The translations under genes were made by a program, and so were the position numbers. DNA of 64,000 nucleotides, from the NCBI GenBank assembly GCA_905188025.1, contig CAJJKI010000005.1, positions 32,619 to 96,618 of the forward strand, in the 5' to 3' direction. The notes beneath the pieces were generated by a model. That model was not told the DNA's origin. It did no database searches and saw only the letters and a list, made by a program, of their open reading frames with translations. This stretch comes from an uncultured Eubacteriales bacterium (GTDB lineage Bacteria; Bacillota_I; Bacilli_A; RF39; UBA660). Positions 37,035-44,945 of this stretch are shown here, one piece after another (position 1 is the first letter of the stretch; each line of letters begins with the position of its first letter).

Positions 37035-38075
37035 ATGAAAAAAACAGTAGCAATTTTATTTGGAGGGTGTTCAAGTGAATATGATGTATCACTTGTATCT
37101 GCAACTTCCGTAATTAAAAATATCAAAAAAGATAAGTACAATTTATTGATGATTGGAATTACAAGAGATGGGGATTTTTATTTATATAATGGTGATGTAA
37201 ATAATATTGAAAAAGATGAATGGTTAAATGAAAAAGATACCAAACGAATTACAATTTCAACAAATAGAAGTGATCACGGAATTATAGTTTTAGAAACAAA
37301 TGAAATTATTCAAATTGATGTTGCTTTTCCAGTATTGCACGGTCAAAACGGAGAAGATGGAAGATTACAAGGACTATTGGAACTTGCAGGAATAAAATAT
37401 GTTGGGTGTGATATGACTTCATCTGCGATATGTATGGACAAGTATTTAGCCCACGAAATTGTTTCTTCAAATGGTTATTTATCACCTATATCTTATTTAT
37501 TTAATGAAAAAGATAGTTACGAGATGATAGAAAATAAAATTCGTAACTTACATTTTCCATTGTTTGTAAAACCTTTGAAAGCAGGATCATCTTTTGGTAT
37601 TACAAAAATAAAAACAATAAGCGAATTAAAAGAAGCATTAAAAGAAGCATTTAGGTATGATAATAAAGTGATTATAGAAGAAAATGTAAATGGATTTGAA
37701 GTTGGATGTGCTGTATTAGGAACAGATAAATTAATAATTGGTGAAGTGGATGAAATAGAGTTAGAAGATGGCTTCTTTGATTATTTTGAAAAATACAATT
37801 TGAAAACAAGTAAAATACATTTACCTGCAAGAATTAGTAAAGAAGAAAGAGAAAGAATTAAAGATACTGCCCTTGCTATTTACAAAATATTAGGTTGTAG
37901 TGGTTTTGCCAGAGTTGATATGTTTTATACAAAAGATAAAAAAATCGTTTTCAATGAAGTAAATACTATTCCGGGCTGCACATCACATTCAAGATACCCT
38001 AGTATGTTAAAAGAAATTGGTATTCCTTTTGAAGAAGTTATTGATCGTTTAATTGAATTGGGGTGGGATAAATGA
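37035..38075 (+). CDS. vanG: D-alanine-D-serine ligase, VanG type
   Basis: ATP-grasp ligase making D-Ala-D-Ser, which replaces D-Ala-D-Ala and lowers vancomycin affinity. The ATG at 37035 is chosen; the GTG at 37026 overlaps the vanW stop. Motifs: AILFGGCSSEYDVSLVSA at the N-terminus, LHGQNGEDGRLQGLLELAG, a central MDKYLAH, and the ATP-grasp end FNEVNTIPGCT. The length, 346 aa, is normal. The D-Ser rather than D-Lac type follows from the company of VanXY and VanT. Its stop overlaps the vanXY start as ATGA. Confidence 0.88.
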   Translation: MKKTVAILFGGCSSEYDVSLVSATSVIKNIKKDKYNLLMIGITRDGDFYLYNGDVNNIEKDEWLNEKDTKRITISTNRSDHGIIVLETNEIIQIDVAFPVLHGQNGEDGRLQGLLELAGIKYVGCDMTSSAICMDKYLAHEIVSSNGYLSPISYLFNEKDSYEMIENKIRNLHFPLFVKPLKAGSSFGITKIKTISELKEALKEAFRYDNKVIIEENVNGFEVGCAVLGTDKLIIGEVDEIELEDGFFDYFEKYNLKTSKIHLPARISKEERERIKDTALAIYKILGCSGFARVDMFYTKDKKIVFNEVNTIPGCTSHSRYPSMLKEIGIPFEEVIDRLIELGWDK

Positions 38076-38805
38076 AAAATATAACTTTAAAAAAAAAGAT
38101 ATTGGAAAAGGAGAATTAGTCCTTATTAATCCAGATTATACATTGAAAAGTACAATAAATAATCTAGTATCCTTTGATGAAGAATACAACAATATCAAAT
38201 TAAATAATATTGCAAATTATTCTTTACACTTAATACTGAATAATATAAATGCTGAAAATAAAATAGTCCCTGTAAGCGGGTATAGAACACTTGAAGAACA
38301 AAAAGATATATACAATACATCTTTAAAAGAGAATGGCAGAGAATATACACAAAAATATGTTGCACTACCTAATGCTAGTGAACATCAAACAGGCTTGGCA
38401 ATAGATTTAGCATTAAATGAGGGAAATATTGATTTTATTTGTCCTAAGTTTCCTTATTATGGTATATGTCAAAGTTTTAGAAATATTGCTCCAAAATATG
38501 GATTTATTGAGCGATATAAAGACGAAAAGAAAGCAATCACGAAAATATCAAAAGAAGAGTGGCATTTTCGATATGTTGGTTATCCACATTCAAAAATAAT
38601 AACAGAAAAAGATATTTGTTTAGAAGAATATATAGATTTTTTGAAAGATTTTATATATCCAAATAAGCCTTTAATTTATGAAGAATATAAGATATTTTTC
38701 ATTCCTTATAAAGACGAAAGTATTAGTTTAGATGTGGAGGAAAATTATAATATTTCTGGAAACAATGTAGATGGATTTATTTTAACTATCAAAGGAGAAA
38801 AATAA
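38072..38805 (+). CDS. vanXY: VanXY D,D-dipeptidase/carboxypeptidase, with a frameshift near its start
   Basis: Zinc peptidase that removes D-Ala-D-Ala and trims precursors. Active-site parts are intact: VSGYRTLEEQKD, SEHQTGLAIDLAL (zinc His and Asp) and EEWHFRYVG (catalytic Glu and zinc His). The natural start appears to be the ATG at 38072, overlapping the vanG stop as ATGA with GGGGTGGG upstream, but that frame ends after 14 codons. The A9 run at 38089-38097 seems one base short of (or two over) the length that joins it to the long frame, which is otherwise open from a TTG at 38053 with no Shine-Dalgarno. It may be a mutation, slippage or a sequence error. Confidence 0.8.
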
Positions 38806-39800
38806 TGAGTAAAAAAATAAATATTGATATATGGAGATTTATAGTATCGTTCTTGATTGTTGCTATACATATTTCACCATTTGCCAAAATTAGTCCTGAA
38901 TTTGATTTCTTCTTTACAAGAATATTAGGAAGAATAGCAGTTCCTTTATTTCTAATGATAACTGGATATTATATATTAGACAGGGCTTTAAAAGATAAAC
39001 AAGTTTTAGTTGACTATACAAAGAAAATACTAAAAATTTATCTTCTTTGCATATTACTTTATTTACCAATAAATATCTATATGGGTAGTTTTAAGAACAT
39101 TGATATTATTACAATATTAAAAGATGTTTTTATAAATGGAACATTATATCATTTATGGTATTTCCCAGCACTTATTGTTGGAGTGTGGATTACATATTAT
39201 TTAGTTAAAAAATTAGGACGAAAAAAGGCTTTAATTGCAACGATATTATTATACATAATAGGTGTGTTTGGAGATAGTTATTATGGCATAACTATTATGA
39301 ATCAGATTACAAAAAATATATATGAATTAATTTTTAATATTTTTGATTATACGAGAAATGGTTTATTCTATGTACCAATATTTATATGTTTAGGACATAT
39401 TATAAAGGCAGGCACAAGAAAAACCACAAAGTTTGATTTATTGTATGCTTTATTATTCTTTATTCTTATGAGTGTGGAAGGAAGTATTTTACATTATTAT
39501 AATTTACAAAGACACGATAGTATGTATTTATTTTTACTTCCGCTTATGTACTTCTTGTTTTGCTATTTAATGGATCATAGTAAAACATCAAATAAGAAAA
39601 TAAGAAATATTGCAACATATATTTATATTTTCCACCCACTTTTTATTGTAGGAATTAGGTTTGTTTCTGGCATTATTGGAATGGATAAAATATTTGTTGA
39701 AAATAATTTAATACTTTATCTGTTGGTTTGTATAACAACAACAATATTTGCCTTTTTAATAGAAAAAATAAAGGAAGTAGTAAAAAATGAAAGAAAATAA
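38805..39800 (+). CDS. vanTm: VanT membrane (acyltransferase-3-like) part, separate gene
   Basis: A 331-residue protein with about ten membrane segments, starting NIDIWRFIVSFLIVAIHISP, which is the acyltransferase-3 type domain that forms the N-terminal half of VanT serine racemases. It is thought to take part in D-Ser/L-Ser handling at the membrane. In VanG clusters VanT is usually one protein of about 700 aa; here the membrane half ends at 39800 and the racemase is a separate, overlapping gene, as known for vanTm/vanTr of the VanL type. Start overlaps the vanXY stop (TAATG). Confidence 0.82.
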   Translation: MSKKINIDIWRFIVSFLIVAIHISPFAKISPEFDFFFTRILGRIAVPLFLMITGYYILDRALKDKQVLVDYTKKILKIYLLCILLYLPINIYMGSFKNIDIITILKDVFINGTLYHLWYFPALIVGVWITYYLVKKLGRKKALIATILLYIIGVFGDSYYGITIMNQITKNIYELIFNIFDYTRNGLFYVPIFICLGHIIKAGTRKTTKFDLLYALLFFILMSVEGSILHYYNLQRHDSMYLFLLPLMYFLFCYLMDHSKTSNKKIRNIATYIYIFHPLFIVGIRFVSGIIGMDKIFVENNLILYLLVCITTTIFAFLIEKIKEVVKNERK

Positions 39801-40920
39801 TTTGTTAAAAGACAGAGCGTGGATTGAAATTGATTTAGATAATTTAGTAAATAATATAAGTGAAATAAAAAAAATAATTTCTCCAAAAACAAAGATAATG
39901 GCAGTTGTAAAAGCAAACGCTTATGGACACGGAGCATTATTGATAGCAAGAAAATTGTCAGAAATTGGTATAACTGATTTTGCAGTAGCCACATTAGAAG
40001 AAGGTATATATTTAAGAAAAAATAATATACAAGGAAATATTTTGATATTAGGTTTTACTAATTTTGATGATTTAGAATATGTTATAAAATATGATTTAAT
40101 TCAAACTATTATAGATTATGATTATTCTGAAAGAATAAAAGAATTAAATCTTGATGAAAAGTTAAAATGCCATATAAAAATAAATACTGGTATGAATAGA
40201 TTAGGAGAAAAATATAATCATTTAGATAAATTATATAAGATTTACGAAAATGAAAAATTAAATATTTTAGGAACATTTAGTCATTTATGCGTTGCAGATT
40301 CTAACACAAAAGAAAATATTGATTTTACTAACCGACAAATAGAATTATTTAATGAAACTATAAAAAGAATTAAAACAAAAGGATATGATACTGGAAAAGT
40401 GCATTTACAGAGTAGTTATGGTGTAATAAATTATACTGGATTAGACTATGATTATGTGCGAGTTGGTATTCTTATGTATGGAATAAATAGTTCATACGAG
40501 TCATATCAATTAACACATTTGAACTTAAAACCTGTTTTGTCATTGAAAGCCAGAATTACAAGTATAAAAGAAATAAATAAAAACGATTCTGTTAGTTATG
40601 GAAGAACATACATTACAACAGAAAATAGAAAAATTGCCTCTGTATCAATAGGATATGCAGATGGAATACCGAGAAATTTATCTAACCAAAATATGCAAGT
40701 CAAAATAAATGAAAGTTATGGTACTGTAATAGGTAGAATTTGTATGGATCAATTACTAATTGATATTTCTGATATATCAAATGTAAAAGTTGGAGATATT
40801 ATAACAATTATAGGAGAAGATAAGAATATTACTGCTGAACAAGTTGCTAATAAAGCAGATACTATTACAAATGAATTGCTATGCAGATTTGGAGATAGAC
40901 TAGCAAGAATTATTGTCTGA
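39787..40920 (+). CDS. vanTr: VanT racemase part (serine/alanine racemase), separate gene
   Basis: A 377-residue PLP-dependent fold III racemase supplying D-Ser for VanG. The PLP-lysine motif AVVKANAYGHGA lies near residue 38; the second catalytic residue is in the region VRVGILMYGIN, and AIL-type residues include ICMDQLLIDIS near 318. The start codon lies 14 bp inside the end of the membrane-part gene in another frame, so the split is real rather than a single stop. Together the two parts add up to the length of a normal VanT. Confidence 0.85.
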   Translation: MKENNLLKDRAWIEIDLDNLVNNISEIKKIISPKTKIMAVVKANAYGHGALLIARKLSEIGITDFAVATLEEGIYLRKNNIQGNILILGFTNFDDLEYVIKYDLIQTIIDYDYSERIKELNLDEKLKCHIKINTGMNRLGEKYNHLDKLYKIYENEKLNILGTFSHLCVADSNTKENIDFTNRQIELFNETIKRIKTKGYDTGKVHLQSSYGVINYTGLDYDYVRVGILMYGINSSYESYQLTHLNLKPVLSLKARITSIKEINKNDSVSYGRTYITTENRKIASVSIGYADGIPRNLSNQNMQVKINESYGTVIGRICMDQLLIDISDISNVKVGDIITIIGEDKNITAEQVANKADTITNELLCRFGDRLARIIV

Positions 40921-40923
40921 TTT

Positions 40924-40952
40924 TTGGAAAGAATTTATAATTATTGTATAAT
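40924..40952 (+). promoter_or_regulatory. Sigma-A promoter of the vanZ-like gene
   Basis: TTGGAA at 40924-40929, 17-bp spacer, TATAAT at 40947-40952, 21 bp before the ATG. So the vanZ-like gene can be expressed without VanR. Confidence 0.8.
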
Positions 40953-40973
40953 AATAGAGAGGAGGGGTATGTT

Positions 40974-41510
40974 ATGCACAGAATAGAAGCATATATAAGA
41001 TTAGGTTTAATTTTTGTTGTTATCATAAGTATTTTATATTTACCAATATTATTTAAGTTGAAGAAAAAAGGGATAAGTCCAACAAGACAAGTGAGTTATA
41101 TAGGTCTAGTTTGTTCTATATTTCTCATAGTATTTGCAACAATGTTATTTATGCTGATTTCATTTAATTCGACGCATACATTAAATATTATTCCTTTTAA
41201 TTGGAATGAAATTGGACTATATCAGTTTGTTGTAGAGAAAATTCCAAATATCCTATTATTTATTCCGTTTGGCTTTTTTGTTCCAGCAGTTTATAAAAGT
41301 AAACGAAATATATGGAAGACTATGCTTATTGTATTTTTAACAACTTTTGGAATAGAGTTTTTACAGTATTTTATGGGTAGATCGGCAGATATAGATGATG
41401 TTATTACTAACTTTCTAGGAGGTCTTATAGGATATATTTTATTCTTGGCTTTTAATAAACTTCTTAAAAATACAAATTTCTGGAAAAAATTTATTAAAAA
41501 TGAGATATAA
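40974..41510 (+). CDS. vanZ: VanZ-family membrane protein
   Basis: A 178-residue protein with about five membrane segments. VanZ-like proteins give low-level teicoplanin or other lipoglycopeptide resistance in some hosts. Conserved parts: LNIIPFNWNEIG, then PNILLFIPFGFFVP, FGIEFLQYFMGRSADIDDV and NFLGGLIGY. GAGGAGGGG precedes the ATG at 40974. VanZ is not a usual VanG-cluster member; its own promoter suggests a separate origin. Confidence 0.85.
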   Translation: MHRIEAYIRLGLIFVVIISILYLPILFKLKKKGISPTRQVSYIGLVCSIFLIVFATMLFMLISFNSTHTLNIIPFNWNEIGLYQFVVEKIPNILLFIPFGFFVPAVYKSKRNIWKTMLIVFLTTFGIEFLQYFMGRSADIDDVITNFLGGLIGYILFLAFNKLLKNTNFWKKFIKNEI

Positions 41511-41528
41511 ATACGAATGTATAAATAA

Positions 41529-41557
41529 AAAGATCATTCATAAACGAATGGTCTTTT
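41529..41557. terminator. Bidirectional terminator after vanZ
   Basis: AAAGATCATTC / GAATGGTCTTT stem (one G-T pair) with a 6-base loop; T-run on the plus side and A-run on the other side. Confidence 0.75.
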
Positions 41558-41700
41558 AATCATCTAAATTATCTAATTTGAATAATTCGGAGTTATAGAA
41601 ATCTTTAATTTCGATTTTTAGAGTTTTACAAATTTTATAAATAACAAATGAACTAGGATTCACTACCTTTTCTGATACCATATCTTGTAAAGTAGTAGTA
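41556..41700 (-). pseudogene. C-terminal fragment of an XRE-type repressor
   Basis: The minus strand encodes LVKSVPTTTLQDMVS, then NPSSFVIYKICKTLKIEIKD, and ends FKLDNLDD. This is the recognition-helix part and tail of a Cro/CI-like helix-turn-helix protein. The frame meets stop codons where it runs into the integrase fragment on the other strand, so the N-terminus is gone. The join to the integrase remnant near 41695 marks a rearrangement. Confidence 0.6.
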
Positions 41701-41976
41701 GGAACTGATTTAACAAGATATCCATTTAAAATTATTCATAATGAATTAGGAATTAAAAAATGTAGATTCTATGATTTAAGAGGAAGTTATGCAACAAAGA
41801 TATTAACAAATGGAATTGAAATAAGAGATGTTGCAGATATACTTGGACATAGAAATGTAGAAACAACAGAAAATTATTATATTTCAAGTACAGAAAAATC
41901 TAAACGATTAGCAACTGATGTTTTTGATAAGATAACAAAATCTGAAATTATAGAAGAAATTATTAAATATAAATAA
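41695..41976 (+). pseudogene. C-terminal fragment of a tyrosine integrase
   Basis: About 94 codons without a start: DLTRYPFKIIHNELG, FYDLRGSYATKILTNG, VADILGHRNVETTENYYIS. These hold the RxxR-like DLRGSYAT box, the LGH box and the catalytic Tyr of tyrosine recombinases. The N-terminal arm domain of the same type is at 33675. The middle, about 240 residues, has been replaced by the van cluster. It lies about 270 bp from the right attachment site, the usual distance for such elements. Confidence 0.85.
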
Positions 41977-42240
41977 TTGGATAGATTCATTGATAAAAAC
42001 AAATATTTATAGTATAATGAATGTGCAAAAATACAAAACGCACATTGGTAAATATATGATATAGATAGTATAATGACCGTAGTAAATGAATGCAAACATT
42101 GTTTGCGATTTGTTTGCAAGAGAGAAATATTTATAATAACAAAAATACTATAAATATTATAAATATAATAGGTTACCAAAACGATAAAACCTTGAAATAC
42201 CAATAATATTATAAATATAAATAATACAATAAATATTGAG
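41977..42240 (+). other. Non-coding element right end with short repeats
   Basis: AT-rich, no gene. ATGCAAACATTGTTTGC at 42090-42106, followed by GATTTGTTTGC, resembles ATGCAAACATTTTTGC at 33591, just inside the left end. ATATTATAAATATAAT and CAATAATATTATAAATAT flank a GGTTACC stretch. These are the kind of repeats used as integrase arm sites, but that role is only inferred. Confidence 0.4.
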
Positions 42241-42294
42241 GTAGCTAGTTCTTGTGGAAGTGGTAAAAAATATAAGCAATGTTGTGGTAAATAA
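42241..42294 (+). pseudogene. Second SEC-C coding end (displaced secA tail)
   Basis: Encodes ASSCGSGKKYKQCCGK and a stop, the last residues of a SecA. It shares 22 bp exactly with the secA tail at 33527. No ORF leads into it. Its following terminator differs from that behind secA, so this is probably the original secA 3' end pushed aside by integration (attR). Confidence 0.65.
42251..42272 (+). repeat. Putative right attachment site
   Basis: Identical over 22 bp to 33527-33548 in secA. Upstream sequence differs; downstream both continue as SEC-C codons with silent differences. Confidence 0.6.
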
Positions 42295-42335
42295 CTCGTA
42301 AAACCCCATAAATAAAGGGAAAACGCGAGTTTTTT
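42293..42335 (+). terminator. Terminator behind the displaced secA tail
   Basis: AACTCG / CGAGTT outer stem and CCC / GGG inner stem, six T. Probably the native secA terminator. Confidence 0.75.
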
Positions 42336-42378
42336 ACTACTTCCAATTTTTAGACAATTTTACTTCAAAAAAAGCGTT

Positions 42379-42401
42379 TAGATAAGTTTTAGATAAGTTT
42401 T
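42379..42401 (+). repeat. AGATAAGTT tandem repeat, copy 1
   Basis: Two AGATAAGTTTT units in 11-bp phase. A similar pair stands at 42872-42896 on the other side of the 131-residue gene. Confidence 0.55.
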
Positions 42402-42460
42402 TTAAACAATTTTAACTATAAATCGGCTGATTATGATATAATATAGTTAGAGGTGAGAAA

Positions 42461-42856
42461 ATGAATCAAAAAGATTATGAAATATTAGTTACAAGTATGA
42501 TAAATGCTATGGCAAAAAGAATTTTTGAATTAGCAAGTCAGGGCTATACAAAAGGGCAAATAATTGAATATTTAAAAAAAGTGGGGGAGTTATCTCGTGA
42601 AGAAGGTGAAACAACAGATTTAATTTCAGAAAAAATGGATTTAATAAGTGGTGCTGTTGAAGAGGCTATACATATAGTTCAAAAGAGAACTTTACAACCT
42701 GAAATAAGAAGATTATATCAACAAATGGTTGATGAAAAAAATTTGGCATATATTGGAAAAGATGGAAGAGATTACTATTCAAGAGAAGCATTAGAAGAAG
42801 CAAATAAGCAATATATGGATCAAATGTATACTGAAAACAAACCTAGAACTATGTAG
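42461..42856 (+). CDS. Hypothetical protein, 131 aa
   Basis: I do not recognise this family. A soluble, helical, charged protein with GELSREEGETTDLISEK in the middle and a C-terminal segment YIGKDGRDYYSREALEEANKQ that looks like a small alpha/beta module. AGAGGTGAG precedes the ATG well and a TATAAT lies about 20 bp upstream. It sits between two SEC-C copies and is flanked by AGATAAGTT repeats, so it may belong to a small mobile cassette. Confidence 0.6.
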   Translation: MNQKDYEILVTSMINAMAKRIFELASQGYTKGQIIEYLKKVGELSREEGETTDLISEKMDLISGAVEEAIHIVQKRTLQPEIRRLYQQMVDEKNLAYIGKDGRDYYSREALEEANKQYMDQMYTENKPRTM

Positions 42857-42871
42857 TATTAAATCAATTTT

Positions 42872-42896
42872 TTAGATAAGTTATTAGATAAGTTTA
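42872..42896 (+). repeat. AGATAAGTT tandem repeat, copy 2
   Basis: TAGATAAGTTAT followed by TAGATAAGTTTA, matching the pair at 42379-42401. Confidence 0.55.
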
Positions 42897-42959
42897 AACT
42901 GCATTGTCAGAAAATTAGACATCACTTTTTTACAATTTGCTAGTAAGTTATTAAAAATT

Positions 42960-43061
42960 ATGAGTAAGAAAGCCCAATTTTCAAGTAAAAATTTCCTTGG
43001 TTGTTTTAAATGGTGTCCATGTGGCTCTGGTAAGAAATACAAGAACTGTTGTGGAAAATAG
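42960..43061 (+). other. 33-codon ORF ending in a third SEC-C motif
   Basis: ATG at 42960 opens a short frame that ends WCPCGSGKKYKNCCGK. It is preceded by no clear Shine-Dalgarno. The tail is the third copy of the SecA end in 10 kb and is followed by TAGCCCATAAAATAAG, close to the sequence behind the true secA. It is best read as an attachment-site copy, not a functional gene, though a mini zinc peptide could be made. Confidence 0.5.
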
Positions 43062-43104
43062 CCCATAAAATAAGAGCTTGAGCAATTTTGAAAAATTAAC
43101 AATT

Positions 43105-43181
43105 ATAAAGTTGGCATTCGTGCCAACTTTTTCATTTACTCAATTGTAAATTGATGAGAGATTATTATGGCTGATGTAACA
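43105..43181 (+). repeat. 77-bp direct repeat, copy 2 (second element left end)
   Basis: Matches 33613-33689 without gaps: the same hairpin, spacer and first integrase codons. Confidence 0.8.
43107..43133 (+). terminator. Terminator in the second element left end
   Basis: The same 10-bp stem with a TTCG loop as at 33615-33641. Confidence 0.88.
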
Positions 43182-43277
43182 TATGCAGAAAGAGATTTAA
43201 TTGCTAGTGATTTAGAGAATATTAAAGCTTATAATTTAGGTATAAAATCAGAAAATGATATGTTTAGAATGAGATAA
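43167..43277 (+). pseudogene. Integrase start fused to an unrelated tail, 36 codons
   Basis: Begins MADVT like the integrase at 33675 and then switches to YAERDLIASDLENIKAYNLG and a tail ending NDMFRMR. The DNA of the tail recurs at 49794. The integrase is thus almost fully lost from this second element. Confidence 0.65.
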
Positions 43278-43293
43278 TGCAAATTATCTTTTT
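43234..43293 (+). repeat. 60-bp direct repeat, copy 1
   Basis: Matches 49794-49853 with one clear mismatch (C/T at 43280 versus 49840). The pair brackets 6.5 kb of cargo. Confidence 0.85.
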
Positions 43294-43463
43294 ATGGTTA
43301 AAATTCTTATTTTAATAATTTAAATGGTAAATATTGACAGCAGCATTAATATGTGATATCATATATCACAATTTTATAATTAAAAAAAGTTGGATTAAAT
43401 AAATTTGTTTAATATTTAACTATATTAATATAAATATAATTTTTGTGAAGAGATGTTGATAAT

Positions 43464-44207
43464 ATGGAAGTTATTTCGTTAGATGAGGACAGGATAAAAT
43501 TTACTGACAATGAAGTGTTTAAAAAAAGTACAAAAAGTGAATATGAGACATTGAAGAAGGCTGCAATGCTATGCAAAAATCTTAAAAATGTGAGTGTTCC
43601 TAAATTATATGGATACAATAATGGCGAAATTTGTATGGAAAGGTGTTATGGAGAAAATTTAGAATTATTATTAAGAAATGATAATACCCATAATGATGCA
43701 GTAAAACACGTTAATTATCTTTTTTCGTATTTAATGAATGAAAAATTTTTCTGGAAAGATTTTGCTCCGAGAAATATTTTACTCAATGATGATAAATATA
43801 TAATTATGGACTTTGAGAGAGGTATAGCAAAAGAAGATATAAGTAAAGAATTGTATTTGATAGAAAGTGTATATGAGGAATATAGTGCTTTTTTGTTACC
43901 AGAAGAAAGAATAATTTCAACCGATGAGGCGTTTACTATATTGAATGATAAAATGCTAAATTTATCTGATATATCTAGTAAAAGAGTTAAAGAAATTTTG
44001 AAATTGCTAGGTTATACATCTGAGGTTCCGTTATCAAAATATGCTTTAGCAGTTAAAATGATAGTTTTGAGTGAAGAACCATACAAAACAAATAATCAAA
44101 TAATATTTCCTTTGTTAGAGTTGGAAGAATATATTAAATCTAATGGAAGAAAATTATATGCAAAGAAAATAATAGGAGGATATAATGAACGAAATAGAAG
44201 TTTATAA
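43464..44207 (+). CDS. Protein-kinase-like fold protein (Bud32/Kdo-kinase-like)
   Basis: A 247-residue protein with the core of the kinase-like superfamily: an N-lobe region with FKKSTKSEYETLKK, a catalytic loop KDFAPRNILLND (Asp and Asn conserved) and a metal-binding IIMDFERG in place of DFG. The HRD His is absent, as in Bud32, lipopolysaccharide kinases and antibiotic phosphotransferases. The substrate is unknown. It heads a cassette with two methyltransferases, overlapping the next gene by 23 bp. Confidence 0.6.
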   Translation: MEVISLDEDRIKFTDNEVFKKSTKSEYETLKKAAMLCKNLKNVSVPKLYGYNNGEICMERCYGENLELLLRNDNTHNDAVKHVNYLFSYLMNEKFFWKDFAPRNILLNDDKYIIMDFERGIAKEDISKELYLIESVYEEYSAFLLPEERIISTDEAFTILNDKMLNLSDISSKRVKEILKLLGYTSEVPLSKYALAVKMIVLSEEPYKTNNQIIFPLLELEEYIKSNGRKLYAKKIIGGYNERNRSL

Positions 44208-44940
44208 TCCTTTCAATGTGAAAGAGTATTATATAGTTAGTAAAGAAGGCAAAAAGTTTTTTAATTATGACAATCTTTTATTGGAATTGTGTCCTAATGG
44301 ATATATTCCAAAGTCAGGACTCTTGTTTGATAATGTTCTTAATTTTAATATTTGTGGTGGTAAAGATGTTTTGGATTTAGGGTGTGGTTATTTAGGAATA
44401 TTAAGTATAATTTCAAAAATTAACGGAGCATCATCAATAGATTCAATTGATTATGATGATGAATGTATAAAATGGTTTTCAAAAATCATAAAAGAAAATA
44501 ATTTGAAAAATATCGATTGTTTTAAGAGTGACTATTTTAAAAATATCCAGAAAAAATATGATTTAATTTTATCAAATCCCCCTCAATTGCCTATGATAAG
44601 TGGTGGATTACACGATTCTGGTGGATATGATGGTAGACAATATATTTTAGAAATAATGAAAGAAAGTATAAATCATTTAAATGATGAAGGTGTACTGTAC
44701 ATACTGATGTTTGATTTTATTGGAACTTTTATTAAAACAAATAATAATAAAAGCATTTTAGAAATCGCTCGTGATATTGGTTATAATTCGATAGATTTAG
44801 TTTTTGAGATAACAAAAAAAATAAAAAAGGGTAGCGTAACCTATAATAATATATCATACATAAATAGCATATATCCACTATATGATTTTGGAAAAGATGA
44901 CAAAACTTGCAAAATCCAAATATTAAAAATGAAGAGGTGA
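44185..44940 (+). CDS. Class I methyltransferase with NPPQ motif
   Basis: SAM-dependent enzyme, 251 aa. Motif I VLDLGCGYLGILS near residue 62, an acidic motif II end at IDYDDEC, and motif IV LILSNPPQLP, which marks N- (or C5-Gln/ribosomal) methyltransferases of the HemK/RsmC type. GGAGGATA precedes the ATG inside the kinase-like gene, so translation is coupled. The substrate cannot be told. Confidence 0.75.
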   Translation: MNEIEVYNPFNVKEYYIVSKEGKKFFNYDNLLLELCPNGYIPKSGLLFDNVLNFNICGGKDVLDLGCGYLGILSIISKINGASSIDSIDYDDECIKWFSKIIKENNLKNIDCFKSDYFKNIQKKYDLILSNPPQLPMISGGLHDSGGYDGRQYILEIMKESINHLNDEGVLYILMFDFIGTFIKTNNNKSILEIARDIGYNSIDLVFEITKKIKKGSVTYNNISYINSIYPLYDFGKDDKTCKIQILKMKR

Positions 44941-44945
44941 TTAAT

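Noticed and set aside
41877..42203. 108-codon minus-strand frame behind the van cluster
   Set aside because: It lies over the integrase C-terminal fragment and AT-rich repeats; its hydrophobic product is what such sequence gives by chance.
42960..43061. A functional mini SEC-C zinc protein
   Set aside because: No good Shine-Dalgarno, and its position before the 77-bp repeat explains it better as an attachment-site copy. It remains possible.
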